From CAWIJJ01 sp963836405 (GTDB lineage: Bacteria > Acidobacteriota > Terriglobia > Bryobacterales > Bryobacteraceae), in contig CAWIJL010000012.1 of the NCBI GenBank assembly GCA_963836405.1, positions 85,339 through 149,338 of the forward strand: a stretch of 64,000 nucleotides of DNA, read 5' to 3'. Positions 27,516 to 37,557 of the stretch are shown here, one piece after another. Within the stretch, counting starts at the first letter, position 1. Each line of letters starts with the position of its first letter. Under the pieces are notes generated by a model. That model saw only the letters and a program-made list of their open reading frames with translations, was not told where the DNA came from and did not search any database. A program made the position numbers and the translations under genes.

Positions 27516-28136
27516 GAAGTCACCTTTTTGAGATAGCGTTGCTCGATGTCGATGATTTTTTGAATCCGTGCCTGATGGCGCCCGCCGGCGAAAGGAGTGG
27601 CCAGCCAGGTGCGTAAAACGTCTTCCGCACGGTCGGCGTCAGCAGCCGAGCGCCGAGAGTAAGTACATTGGAATCATTGTGTTCCCGGCTATTTCGGGCT
27701 GAAGCTTTATCATAGCACAGGGCCGCGCGGATGCCCGGGACCTTGTTGGCGGCGATGGAGGAACCGATACCGGCGCCATCGATGACGACGCCGCGGGCGG
27801 CGACGCCGGAGGCGACCAGTTCGGCGACTTTGAGGCCATGGTCGGGATAGTCGGCGGGCTTTTCATCGTAGACTCCGACGTCGCGGATCTCGAGGCCGAG
27901 ACTTTCGAGCAGCGGCTTGAGGATCTCCTTGAGAGCGAAGCCGCCGTGGTCGGAGCCGATGGCGAGGATGCTGGGAGGGCGGCGCCGCGGCGTTCAACTG
28001 GCCGTCGGGGAGTTCCAGCAATGCGCACGCCGCGGGCGTCCGCCACGTCGCGCGCCGAAGGTGTAATAATGGTGCCGATGGGGATGCGCATCTCGCCGGA
28101 GGCGGGGATGTCCTGTGCGGTGATGACCCGTTTCAT
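27512..28136 (-). CDS. rpiB: Ribose 5-phosphate isomerase B with N-terminal extension, frameshifted
   Basis: RpiB interconverts ribose 5-phosphate and ribulose 5-phosphate. Pieces in different frames give ILAIGSDHGGFALKEI, GVVIDGAGIGSSIAANKV and HNDSNVLTLGARLL, the standard RpiB core, then a C-terminus ending QRYLKKVTS. Breaks are near 28020 and 27650. The start MKRVITAQDIPASGEM leads an added module (IGTIITPSARDVADARGVRI) like the TPAAREL-type motif of EutT-like microcompartment proteins. The stop overlaps the deoC start, so both are one transcript. Confidence 0.8.
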
Positions 28137-28175
28137 AAATCCAAGATTGGTATTGGGAACGTAAGGACCATTGTA

Positions 28176-29663
28176 ATGAAAGCACAGTTGGGCCTGCTTC
28201 TGTCTGCTTGCCGGCGGCGCGCTCCAGGCGCACCCGATGGGCAATTTCAGCGTGAGCCACTACAGCCGCCTGCGGATTGACCGGCCGGCGGCCTCGAAAT
28301 CCGGTACGTGCTGGACCTGGCGGAGATCCCCACCTTTCAACTGCTGCAGCACTGGAAGACTGGACGAATCGACCGCGCGCGCGGAGCTCGAAAAACGGGC
28401 GGAGGCGCAGGCGCGGGAGTGGAGCCGGAACCTGAAGCTGGAGGCTGGGGGGCGAACGGTGCCGCTTCAGTTCGAGCGCGCCGCGATGGTGCTCGCCAAG
28501 GGGGCGGGGAACATGCCGGTGCTGCGGATCACGTCGGAACTGCGGGTGCCGGTGGCGGCCGGCAGGGTGCGCTACGAGGACCCGAACTTCCCGGACCGCG
28601 CCGGCTGGAAAGAAATCGTGGTGACGGGCGGGGACGGGGCGGTCGTGGCGGAGGCAGCTCCGAAAGGCGCGGACCGGAGCAGGGAGCTGACGGCGTATCC
28701 GCAGGATCCGCTGCTGGCGCCGCCGCAGGATCTGGAGGCCACGTTCGTATGGAGGACCGAGGCTCCCGCGGCCACGGCGATGACGGCCGAGACCTCGCTG
28801 CCGCCTGCCCACGGGCAAACGGCGCCGGTACCCGCCGGGCCAAGCCGCGGCCGGGACGGTGGTGCGCGGCGATTACCTTTCACGCTTGCTGCGGCAGGGC
28901 GAAATCGGATGGGGCATGATGCTGGTGGGTATGGTGGTGGCCTTCGGGCTGGGCGCGGTCCACGCGCTTTCGCCGGGCCACGGGAAGACGATTGTGGCGG
29001 CGTACCTGGTGGGCAGCCGCGGAACCCCGCGGCACGCGCTGTTTCTGGGCGGGATGGTGACGTTCACGCATACCATTTCAGCGTGTTCGGTCTGGGCATT
29101 GTGACCTGGTTCTTCTCCCACTACGTGCTGCCGGAGAAGATTTTTCCGGTGCTGGGCGCGATTTCGGGAATTTCGATCGTCTGGATCGGGGCGACGCTGT
29201 TCTTCAAGCGGCTGCGGACGGCGACGGGGCGGCGCATCATCCCCACCACCATCATCACCATCATGAGGCGGTCGTCGGATACCACGATCATGGCGACGGT
29301 CGGATGCACAGTCATGTCCCGGAAGGAGACGTGAGCATGGGGAGCCTGGTTGCGCTGGGAGCGAGCGGGGGACTGGTTCCCTGTCCTTCGGCGCTGGTGC
29401 TGCTGTTGAGCTCGGTGGCGCTGGGCCGGGTGGCATTGGGGCTGACCCTGCTGGTGGCTTTCAGCGCGGGGCTGGCGGTGGTGTTGAGCGGGATCGGGCT
29501 GGTCGTGCTGTACGCGCGAAACCTGCTGCCGGACCGGGAGAAGGCCGCGAAACATCCGGCGCTACGCTATCTGCCGGTGGCTTCGGCGCTGGTGATCACC
29601 TTCGCGGGGGTGATGATGACGGGAGTGGCGCTGGGGGTGATCCGGCCGTTCGGCGGAGTGTGA
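28176..29663 (+). CDS. Nickel/cobalt exporter of the NicO/RcnA type, multiply frameshifted
   Basis: Merged from three frames, the product has a signal peptide, the start HPMGNFSVSHYS, a long extracytoplasmic N-terminal domain, and then membrane segments including GLGAVHALSPGHGKTIVAAY with the family's metal-binding His residues. A His-rich loop (HHPHHHHHHHEAVVGYHDH) follows, and the C-terminal half begins MGSLVALGASGGLVPCPSA. About six single-base shifts (near 28205, 28285, 28360, 28840, 29082, 29235) interrupt it. All motifs are intact, so assembly error is likely. The role is efflux of Ni2+/Co2+ by family. Confidence 0.78.
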
Positions 29664-29669
29664 GGCCCG

Positions 29670-30908
29670 TCAGAGCGTTTCGCCGCGGACCAGGTCCGCA
29701 TAGGTTTCGCGTTCGCGAACGATGCGATAGGAGGCTCCATCGACCAGCACTTCCGGAGCGCGCGGGCGCGAATTGTAATTAGAAGACTGGACGAAGCCGT
29801 AGGCGCCGGCGGAACAGACGGCGAGGAAATCGCCGGGAAACACGTTGGCCATGAGGCGGTCGCGGGCGAGGAAATCCCCGGTTTCGCAAACCGGCCCAAC
29901 CACGTCGGCGGTGACGGGCGGCAGCGGGTTGCGGCGCAGGGGCAGGATCTCGTGGTGGGCGCGATACAGGGAGGGACGGATGAGGTCGTTCATGGCGGCA
30001 TCGACGATCACGAATTCCTTGGCGCCATTTCGCTTGCGGTAGAGAACGCGGGTGAGTAGGACGCCCGCGGGCCCGGCGATGGAACGGCCGGGCTCGATGA
30101 AAGCGCTGAGGCCGCTGTCGCTGAGGCGCGCCTGGAAGCTCTCGACGAAGGCGCCGATGCCGGGCGCCTCTTCCCCGGAATGGTAGGCGATGCCGAGGCC
30201 TCCGCCGAGGTCCAGGTGGGCGATGGGAAAGCCGCGCCGGCGCAGGTCGGCGGCGAGCGCCAGCACTTTGTCCACGGCTTCGAAGATCGGGCTGGGATCG
30301 AGGATTTGCGAGCCGATATGGCAGCTCACGCCCTGTGCGCGCAGGTTGCGAAAACGGCGCGCGCCCTCGTATACCTCCGCGGCGCCGGAAATGGCGATGC
30401 CGAATTTATGCTGGCTGAGACCCGTGGAAATGTAGGGGTGGGTGGATGCGTCGACATCCGGGTTGACGCGAATGGAAACGCCGGCAGTCACGCCCCGGCG
30501 AGCAGCCAGCGAATCGATTAGGGCCAGTTCGGCTTCCGATTCGCAGTTGAAGGTGTGAATCCCCTGGGCGAGCGCATATTCGACCTCGGCTGCGGTCTTG
30601 CCTACCCCGGAAAACACTACTTTCGCAGGGTCGCCTCCGGCTTGGAGCACGCGGAAGAGTTCGCCGCCGGAGACGATATCGAAGCCGGCGCCCTCTTTGG
30701 CGAGGAGCGCGAGGACGGCCAGCGAGGAGTTGGCCTTCACGGCGTAACAGATGGTGTGCGGGAGGGTGCCGAAGGCGCGGTCGTAGGCCCCGAAGTTCTC
30801 CCGAATAACCTGAGTTGAATAGACGTAGGCCGGGGTGCCTGTTTTGGCTGCGAGGTCGGCAAGAGGAACCTGCTCGCAAAAGTAGTCCTGATCAGAATAC
30901 GAGAACAT
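29670..30908 (-). CDS. lysA: Diaminopimelate decarboxylase
   Basis: A 412-residue PLP enzyme that makes L-lysine from meso-diaminopimelate. The PLP Lys is in YAVKANSSLAVL; phosphate-binding and substrate motifs are HIGSQI, LDLGGGLGIAY, EPGRSIAGPAGVL and CETGDFLARDR. The length is standard. It stands alone, convergent with the nickel/cobalt exporter gene (six bases). Confidence 0.94.
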   Translation of the reverse strand: MFSYSDQDYFCEQVPLADLAAKTGTPAYVYSTQVIRENFGAYDRAFGTLPHTICYAVKANSSLAVLALLAKEGAGFDIVSGGELFRVLQAGGDPAKVVFSGVGKTAAEVEYALAQGIHTFNCESEAELALIDSLAARRGVTAGVSIRVNPDVDASTHPYISTGLSQHKFGIAISGAAEVYEGARRFRNLRAQGVSCHIGSQILDPSPIFEAVDKVLALAADLRRRGFPIAHLDLGGGLGIAYHSGEEAPGIGAFVESFQARLSDSGLSAFIEPGRSIAGPAGVLLTRVLYRKRNGAKEFVIVDAAMNDLIRPSLYRAHHEILPLRRNPLPPVTADVVGPVCETGDFLARDRLMANVFPGDFLAVCSAGAYGFVQSSNYNSRPRAPEVLVDGASYRIVRERETYADLVRGETL

Positions 30909-30953
30909 GCGTGGGAGGTTGAACCTTCAAGTATCCCACGCCGCGGCCCCGGA

Positions 30954-32207
30954 TCAGTTCGGGGCGCCGGCGCTTGCCATCAGCTTCAGCTTGTCAACCG
31001 CGGCAACAGTCTTGCGCCACTCCTTTTCGCAGTCTTTCATGGCGAAAGGGGCGTTCATGTCGGAAAAGAACGACAGAACGTTTCTGAGAACCTTCGGATT
31101 CGGGGCGGCCTTGGCGCCGGCCAGCTTTTCGGCGAGATCGGCATAGGTCTTGTCGGCCAACTGGTATTCGCCGGGTTTGGTGGGAGCGCCGGTATCTAAG
31201 TCGCGATTGGCCAGGTCGAGGCGGCCCCGTTTCTCTTCGGCGAGCCGCGCGCGGTAGTGAGCCAACGTCTGATTGAAGCTCTCCTGAAACAGCTTTTCGG
31301 TGGCGGGAGTTGGAGGCTTGAAAGCAAAAGCGCGCAGCGGTCCGATTTTGGGGATGAGCCGGAAGAGAAATGCCAGGATGCGGGCGAAGATTCCGGGCTT
31401 TTCGTACTCGTCGTCCCATTCCTTCTCGTAGCTGGCATGGGAGAGGTTGTACAGAAACCTTTGGCGGGTCAGGCTGGGGTGCGCTTTGATGAGATCGTCT
31501 TTCTTGAGATCCCAGGCGGCTTTGGTCATTTCGGGAAGGATGGCGCTGACGGTGTGGCGGTAGGTTCCGATGGCGAGGTCCACGCTGCCGAACACGTCGC
31601 CGAGTTCGAGCGAATAGGTTTCGAGGAACGCGCGTTCGAGGACCGGCTTGGCGACCTTGAAGCCGATGAAATCGTGGTAGGACTCCGGGGCATAGGCTCC
31701 GCGCGCGACTTGCAGCACGTCGAATCCGAACTCGACCTTCAGGTGCGCGGAGACATTTTCGGCGTAGGTCACCACATTGCCGTATTTCTGCTTCAGCTTG
31801 GGATACTCCATGGGGACGGCATGATTGACGGCAATGGAGTGCCCTTCGGTATCGGCCGAATAGTGAGCGAGGGCTCCGAGGGCGAAGGCATACTCGTTGA
31901 GGTCCGCGGAGTCGCGGATCAGGTTCATGACGAAATCGCCGGTGCGAACGTAGTGGACCAAGTCACTGAAGAACTTGCTGCCGAAGGGATAATAGCCCAT
32001 GTCCTGGAGGATGCAGCCACCGTAGGCGTAGGCGTGAGCGTCCTTCAATTCTTCGGGAGTGGCATGAGGGAAACGCGCGAGCAGCAGGGGTTTGATGTTC
32101 GGGTCCCAGGCCGAATCGATGATGGCCTCGTGAGTGAGGACGGAATATCCCGCGGCCAGGTGGGCCAGCAGCAGGAGCGAGCAGAGGAACACAATAGCCT
32201 GGCGCAC
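30954..32207 (-). CDS. Secreted zinc-dependent phospholipase C-like protein
   Basis: A 417-residue exported protein (signal MRQAIVFLCSLLLLAHLAAG). It starts the mature part with YSVLTHEAIIDSAW and has AYAYGGCILQDMGYYP and GALAHYSADTEGHSIAVNH, the His/Asp pattern of the Zn-dependent phospholipase C / S1-P1-like helical fold. The C-terminal half is charged and helical, of unknown role. Related acidobacterial proteins are annotated only by the domain; the substrate could be phospholipid. Confidence 0.78.
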   Translation of the reverse strand: MRQAIVFLCSLLLLAHLAAGYSVLTHEAIIDSAWDPNIKPLLLARFPHATPEELKDAHAYAYGGCILQDMGYYPFGSKFFSDLVHYVRTGDFVMNLIRDSADLNEYAFALGALAHYSADTEGHSIAVNHAVPMEYPKLKQKYGNVVTYAENVSAHLKVEFGFDVLQVARGAYAPESYHDFIGFKVAKPVLERAFLETYSLELGDVFGSVDLAIGTYRHTVSAILPEMTKAAWDLKKDDLIKAHPSLTRQRFLYNLSHASYEKEWDDEYEKPGIFARILAFLFRLIPKIGPLRAFAFKPPTPATEKLFQESFNQTLAHYRARLAEEKRGRLDLANRDLDTGAPTKPGEYQLADKTYADLAEKLAGAKAAPNPKVLRNVLSFFSDMNAPFAMKDCEKEWRKTVAAVDKLKLMASAGAPN

Positions 32208-32301
32208 GACTGGGAGCAGTGCAATCGGGCTGCCAGCAGAACGGCACCGTGCCCCGCGGCGTGTTCAAAATGTCGCGCGGGGCACGGTTTGGTTGCGCCA
32301 A

Positions 32302-32553
32302 TCAGACGATGAGCGTTGAAAGTTGTGCGTCCAGATCCGCCAAGGCTTTGGTGAGCACGGCCTTGTAGCGCGGATTCTGCGCAGACTCCATTTCCCGCAC
32401 CACCCTGATGCGGGAAAGCAAGATGGTTTCTCTACGGCGAACGATTTCGAGCTTGATGGGATCGTGTTTCAAAATGGAAGCAGCTTTCGGCCTAACGGCC
32501 TCGGCCATGTCGATCTGGGCTTCGACCGACTTACTTTCCCAACCTCTGGCCAT
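32302..32553 (-). CDS. Small helical protein, unknown function
   Basis: An 83-residue, highly charged protein predicted to be two helices (around PIKLEIVRRRETILLSRIRVV and YKAVLTKALADLDAQL), probably a helical hairpin. No signal peptide or known motif. It is divergent from the DUF4965 gene, with 25 bases between the starts. Confidence 0.6.
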   Translation of the reverse strand: MARGWESKSVEAQIDMAEAVRPKAASILKHDPIKLEIVRRRETILLSRIRVVREMESAQNPRYKAVLTKALADLDAQLSTLIV

Positions 32554-32578
32554 GCTTCTATTCTACTCTGAAGGAATC

Positions 32579-34658
32579 ATGATTGGTAGTCTGCGTACGT
32601 TCCGGTTTGTTCTTCCTTTATTTGCAACGATCGCGGCGGTCGGACAGGCGCCCGCGCCGATGCGGCCGCCCGCGGTGCCGCTGATTGCGCACGATCCCTA
32701 CTTCAGCATCTGGTCCATGGCGGACAAGCTGAATGCGGAACCAACGAAACAGTGGACGGGGAAACCGAACACTCTGAATGCGCTGGCGCGAATCGATGGA
32801 AAGCTGTTTACCGTAATGGGACGGCCGCAGCAGAGGTACGCGGCGCTCGAGCAGACGCGACTGGAAGTGCTGCCCACGCGAACGGTGTACGAATTCAGCG
32901 GTGGAGGCGTAACGATGGGCCTCACCTTTCTGACGCCGGCGCTGCCTGACGATCTCGATGTATTGTCGCGGCCGCTGACGTACCTCGAATTCTCGGCGGC
33001 TTCGGCCGACGGCGCCGCGCACGAGGTGAGCGTCTACCTGGATGCGGCGGCAGACCTGGTGATCCACAACAACGACCAGCCGGTGATCGCGACGCGTTTT
33101 CAACTGGACGGGCAGCCGGTGCTGCGTATGGGATCGCGGGACCAGCCGGTGCTGGTGCGGCGCGGCGACGATGTGCGCATCGACTGGGGCTACCTGTATC
33201 TGGCTGCGGACCGCGACGAAGGAGTAACCACCGCGATTCTGCCCGGCAACCAGGCGCGGACAGCCTTTCAGAACGAGGGCAAGCTGCCGGACTCCGACGA
33301 TTTCAGCGGCCGCGCAACGCCGGTGCTGGCGATGGCGGTGAACCTGGGCCGGACGGGGGCGAATCCGGTGTCGCGCTACTTGATGCTGGCTTACGACGAC
33401 CTGTATTCGATCGAGTATTTTCAGCGGCGCGAGCGGGCGTGGTGGCGCAGAAAGGGCGCGGAGGCGGCCGATCTTTTGCGGTGGGGCCGGCGCGATCATG
33501 ATTCGCTTGCGGAACGCACGCGTAGATTCGACTCCGAACTCGGGGCCGATTTGCGCGCGACGGGCGGGGAGGCGTACGCGAGGCTGGCGATCCTGGCGTA
33601 CCGGCAAACCCTGGCGGCGCACAAGCTGGTAGCTGACGCGGACGGCACGCCGCTCTACTTTCCGAAGGAGAATTTCAGCAACGGATGCATCGCCACCGTG
33701 GACGTCATTTACCCGAGCGCGCCGTTCACGCTGCTGTTCAGCCCCACGCTGCTCAAGGCGCAGTTGCAGCCGGTGCTCGATTACGCGCGAATGGGACGCT
33801 GGCCCTGGCCCTTCGCACCGCACGACCTGGGAACGTACCCGCAGGCCAACGGGCAGGTTTACGGCGGCGGCGAACGCACCGAGCAGAACCAGATGCCGGT
33901 GGAAGAGAGCGGCAACATGCTGATCCTGATGGCGGCGCTGGCGCGTGTGGAAGGCAACGCGGCGTTTGCCGAGAAGTACTGGCCCGCAGCTCACGCAATG
34001 GGCCGAATACCTGAAGGACAAGGGGCTCGATCCGGAGAATCAGCTTTCGACCGACGATTTCGCGGGGCATCTGGCGCACAACGCGAACCTGTCGATCAAA
34101 GCGATTCTGGCGCTGGGATCGTACGGCGTGCTGGCGGAGATGACGGGCCGGAAACCGGAGGCGGCGTTGTACCGCAAGACGGCGCAGGAGTTCGCCGCCA
34201 GGTGGGTGGAACTGGCCGCGGACGGCGATCACTACAAACTGGCGTTCGACAAGCCGGGCACCTGGAGCCAGAAGTACAACCTGGTGTGGGACAAACTGCT
34301 GGGGTTGAATTTGTTTCCGGCGGAAGTGGCGCGCAAGGAAGTGGCGTTCTATCTTACCAAGCAGAACCGGTACGGGCTGCCGCTCGACAATCGGCGGGAT
34401 TACACGAAGCTCGACTGGGTGGTGTGGACGGCGACGCTGGCGGGGAATCGCGGCGAGTTCGAGAAGATCGTGGAGCCGGCGTACCGCTTTGCCAACGAGT
34501 CGGCGAGCCGCGTGCCGCTGTCGGACTGGTACGACACGGTGACCGGAAAGCAGCAGGGTTTTCAAGCGCGTTCGGTGGTGGGCGGGCTGTTCCTGCCGAT
34601 GCTGGACCAGCCGGCGCTCTGGAAGAAATGGGCCGGTCGCGGGGCAGCGAACCGATAA
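32579..34658 (+). CDS. Secreted DUF5127/DUF4965 glutaminase-like glycosidase-fold protein, frameshifted
   Basis: About 692 residues with a signal peptide (LRTFRFVLPLFATIAAVGQ) and the DUF5127-DUF4965-DUF1793 layout of GtaA-type glutaminases and (alpha/alpha)6-barrel glycosidases. PLIAHDPYFSIWSMADKLN opens the mature protein; NGCIATVDVIYPSAPFTLLF lies mid-protein; SDWYDTVTGKQQGFQARSVV ends it. The start ATG follows GAAGGA. The frame breaks near 33985: FAEKYW continues one frame away in QLTQWAEYLKDKGLDPENQL. The reaction is uncertain; both glutamine and glycan hydrolysis have been proposed for the family. Confidence 0.82.
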
Positions 34659-34684
34659 TCCTTTTGCTATAGTTTTACGAAACT

Positions 34685-36298
34685 ATGTCACGGAAAACAG
34701 TTGCCGCTTTGCTCTTGTTCATCGCGCCCCTGTCCCTCGTCGCCCAGGAGCGCATTGACCTCAACATGGTTCACAAGATCAAGGTTGAGGGGTTGCAGAA
34801 CTCCCGTGTGATGGAGCTGGCTTACAGCCTCACGGACCGCTACGGGCCGCGCCTCGTCAATTCACCGCAGTATCGCGCGGCCGGCGAATGGGCCGTGGGG
34901 CAGATGAAGGAATGGGGGCTGAGCAACGTCAAGCTGGAGAAATGGGCGGCCGGGATTCCCGGCTGGCAGTACACCTATTACAACGGGGCGATGGTGGAGC
35001 CGACATACCAGCCGCTGATCGGCGTGCCGGTGGCGTGGACGGCGGGCACCAATGGCCCGGTGACGGGCGAGGCGGTGCTGGCGCAGGTGCAGAGCCCGGC
35101 CGACATGGACAAGTACAAAGGCAAACTGGCGGGCAAGATCGTGCTGATCTCGGCGCCCGCTGAATTGCCCTTTCCGGATGCGGCGCTGGCAAGGCGCTAC
35201 ACGTCGGACGAACTGGCAGACCTGGCGACGGAACTGATTCCCGCGGGCGCGGGCGGCCGCGGCGGCCGGGGCGGCGGACGGGGGGCATTGGGCAACATGA
35301 CGCCGCAGGAGGCGCAGGCCTATCAGCAGAAGCTGCGAACCTTCTGGAAGGACGAAGGCGCGCTGCTCACGGTGACGGCAACGGCTCGCGGGCAGAGTGG
35401 AACCCTGTTCGGCGGCGGCGCGCAGAACCGGACCGACACCGCCAACCTGCCGCAGGTATCGATCACGGCCGAGCACTACAACCGGATCGCGCGCCTGCTG
35501 CAACACAACGTGCCGGTGAAGCTGCAGTTCGACATCAAGACGGAATGGGACACGACCAACACGGATTCGTTCAACGTGATCGCGGAGCTTCCCGGCAACG
35601 CCAAGAAGGACGAAATCGTGATGGTGGGCGGGCACTTCGATTCGTGGCACTACGGCACGGGCGCGACGGATAACGCCGCGGGCAGCGCGATCGCGATGGA
35701 AGTGATGCGGACTCTGAAGACGCTGAACGTGAAGATGGACCGCACCGTGCGGCTGGCGCTGTGGGGCGGGGAAGAGGAAGGGCTGCTCGGATCGCGTGCC
35801 TACGTGAAGGAGCACTTCGCCGATCCGGCGACCATGAAGCCGACGAGTGAGCACGGCAAGGTGGCGGGATATTTCAATATCGACAACGGCACGGGGCGGA
35901 TTCGCGGCATCTACCTGCAGGGCAACGAGGCCGTGCGTCCGGTGTTCGAATCGTGGTTCTCGGCGCTCAAGGATCTGACGCCGGGGGTGGTGACGATCCG
36001 GAACACCGGCGGAACCGACCATCAGTCGTTCGATGCCGTCGGTCTGCCCGGGTTCCAGTTCATTCAGGATCCGATGGACTACGACACGCGCACGCACCAT
36101 TCGAACATGGACACCTACGACCGCCTGCAGCCCGCCGATTTGAAGCAGATGGCCGTTATTGAAGCGGTGTTCGTGTACAACGCGGCGATGCGGGCCGAGA
36201 AACTGCCGCGCAAGGACCTGCCGCCTCCGCAGCCGGCCGGACGCGGCGGACGGGGCGGGGCGGGCGCACCGGCGGCAGGCGGCCGCGGCGGAAACTAG
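34685..36298 (+). CDS. Secreted M28-family zinc metallopeptidase
   Basis: A 537-residue exported aminopeptidase-type enzyme with signal peptide and an inserted PA domain (about residues 110-240). Zinc ligands lie in GGHFDSWHYGTGATDNAAG and WGGEEEGLLGS, with a final His in the TDHQSFDAVG region. A Gly/Arg-rich tract (AGGRGGRGGGRGALG) is inside the PA insert, and a second (GRGGRGGAGAPAAGGRGG) forms the C-terminus. The role is extracellular or periplasmic peptide breakdown. Confidence 0.9.
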   Translation: MSRKTVAALLLFIAPLSLVAQERIDLNMVHKIKVEGLQNSRVMELAYSLTDRYGPRLVNSPQYRAAGEWAVGQMKEWGLSNVKLEKWAAGIPGWQYTYYNGAMVEPTYQPLIGVPVAWTAGTNGPVTGEAVLAQVQSPADMDKYKGKLAGKIVLISAPAELPFPDAALARRYTSDELADLATELIPAGAGGRGGRGGGRGALGNMTPQEAQAYQQKLRTFWKDEGALLTVTATARGQSGTLFGGGAQNRTDTANLPQVSITAEHYNRIARLLQHNVPVKLQFDIKTEWDTTNTDSFNVIAELPGNAKKDEIVMVGGHFDSWHYGTGATDNAAGSAIAMEVMRTLKTLNVKMDRTVRLALWGGEEEGLLGSRAYVKEHFADPATMKPTSEHGKVAGYFNIDNGTGRIRGIYLQGNEAVRPVFESWFSALKDLTPGVVTIRNTGGTDHQSFDAVGLPGFQFIQDPMDYDTRTHHSNMDTYDRLQPADLKQMAVIEAVFVYNAAMRAEKLPRKDLPPPQPAGRGGRGGAGAPAAGGRGGN

Positions 36299-36308
36299 CG
36301 CGGGCCTT

Positions 36309-37466
36309 TCAGAGGAGCGCAGCCAGCCGTTGGAGCCCTTCGCGAAAAGGGGCTGAGGCCGTAAGCAGGCTCACCACCAGGTAGGCTTCCGACGGGAAGT
36401 CATAGAAGAAGCCCGGCTGCACGAGTACGTCCGCGCGCGAGAGCAAGTCCAGAGTCCACTCTTCTTCGCTGCGGGTGCGGGGCACCTGGAGCGTGATGTA
36501 CCAACCGCCCTCGACGGCCAGAATGCCGGCGGCGCTGCCGGCCAGCAGCGCGCGCGCGGTGGCGAGATTGGCCGCGGTACGCTCTCGAATCTGCCGCTGG
36601 ACATGCTCGCCGGCGGCGAGCAGGGCGGCGGCTGCGCACTGCACCGGAGTGCCGACGGAAAGGTACGTGTCGGCGATCCACTCCAGCCTTTCCATGGCCT
36701 GGAGGCGCTGGTGCGGCGGCCCGTTGATGACGATCCAGCCGAGCTTCATCTGCGGCAGGCCGGAGATTTTCGAAAGGCCGCTCATCGAGAACGACAGGGC
36801 TCCGGCCGCATCCACCAGTGTGCTCACGCGTCGCGGGTCGGGGACGAAGCCGTAGTCCGAGAAGACCTCGTCGGAAATTAGCGCGATTTGCCGTTCGGCG
36901 CACAGGCCCTCGACCGCTTCGAGTTCCGGCTGCTTGACGAACGAACCGGTGGGGTTGTTGGGGTTGACGAGCACGACTGCCCGCGTGCGCTCCGATATCG
37001 CGGCGGCGAGCGCATCGAGGTCGATGCTCCAGGCGCCGTGGTATTCAAGCGGATAATGGCGCACGGCGAGTCCTTCCATCGCCGCCAGAAACTCGAACAG
37101 CGGGTAGGAGGGCCGCGGCACGAGGACGTGGTCCCCGGGATCGGCGAGGAGTTTGAACAGATAGGCGTAAGCTTCGCTGGTGCTGGCGGTGAGCAGGATG
37201 CGGTCGATCGCAATGTTGTGGCCGCGGGCCGCATAGTATGCGGAGACTTCCGCGCGCGTCTGCGGCGATCCCGCGGGCGCGGGCTCGTACGCCAGAATCC
37301 GGGGATCGGAGAAGGCAGTGAGAATGGTCTCCGGATAGTGCAGGCCGGCGTGGGTTGGGTTCGATTCGGTGAGATCCAGAATGGCCGTGCCCACCCTTCG
37401 CTTCTCCGCGAGCAGGGCGGTGAGACGGTTGGGCTGCAAACTCCAGGTAAACCGCGATGAAAACAT
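36309..37466 (-). CDS. PLP-dependent class I/II aminotransferase
   Basis: A 385-residue fold-type I aminotransferase. VVLVNPNNPTGSFV carries the substrate/PLP Asn, ALISDEVFSDYGF the PLP Asp/Tyr, and the PLP Lys is in SMSGLSKISGLPQMKLGW. It starts LTESNPTHAGLHYP, a pattern seen in a group of aspartate/alanine-type aminotransferases. The amino donor is not predictable. Confidence 0.87.
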   Translation of the reverse strand: MFSSRFTWSLQPNRLTALLAEKRRVGTAILDLTESNPTHAGLHYPETILTAFSDPRILAYEPAPAGSPQTRAEVSAYYAARGHNIAIDRILLTASTSEAYAYLFKLLADPGDHVLVPRPSYPLFEFLAAMEGLAVRHYPLEYHGAWSIDLDALAAAISERTRAVVLVNPNNPTGSFVKQPELEAVEGLCAERQIALISDEVFSDYGFVPDPRRVSTLVDAAGALSFSMSGLSKISGLPQMKLGWIVINGPPHQRLQAMERLEWIADTYLSVGTPVQCAAAALLAAGEHVQRQIRERTAANLATARALLAGSAAGILAVEGGWYITLQVPRTRSEEEWTLDLLSRADVLVQPGFFYDFPSEAYLVVSLLTASAPFREGLQRLAALL

Positions 37467-37557
37467 GGATGCTTTCGATTGTATCGGCTGGACGTTCTAC
37501 GGAATGTGGTCCATCCGGGCGCGAAGGGTGATAGTATTTGGTCGGTTTGGAAACCAC

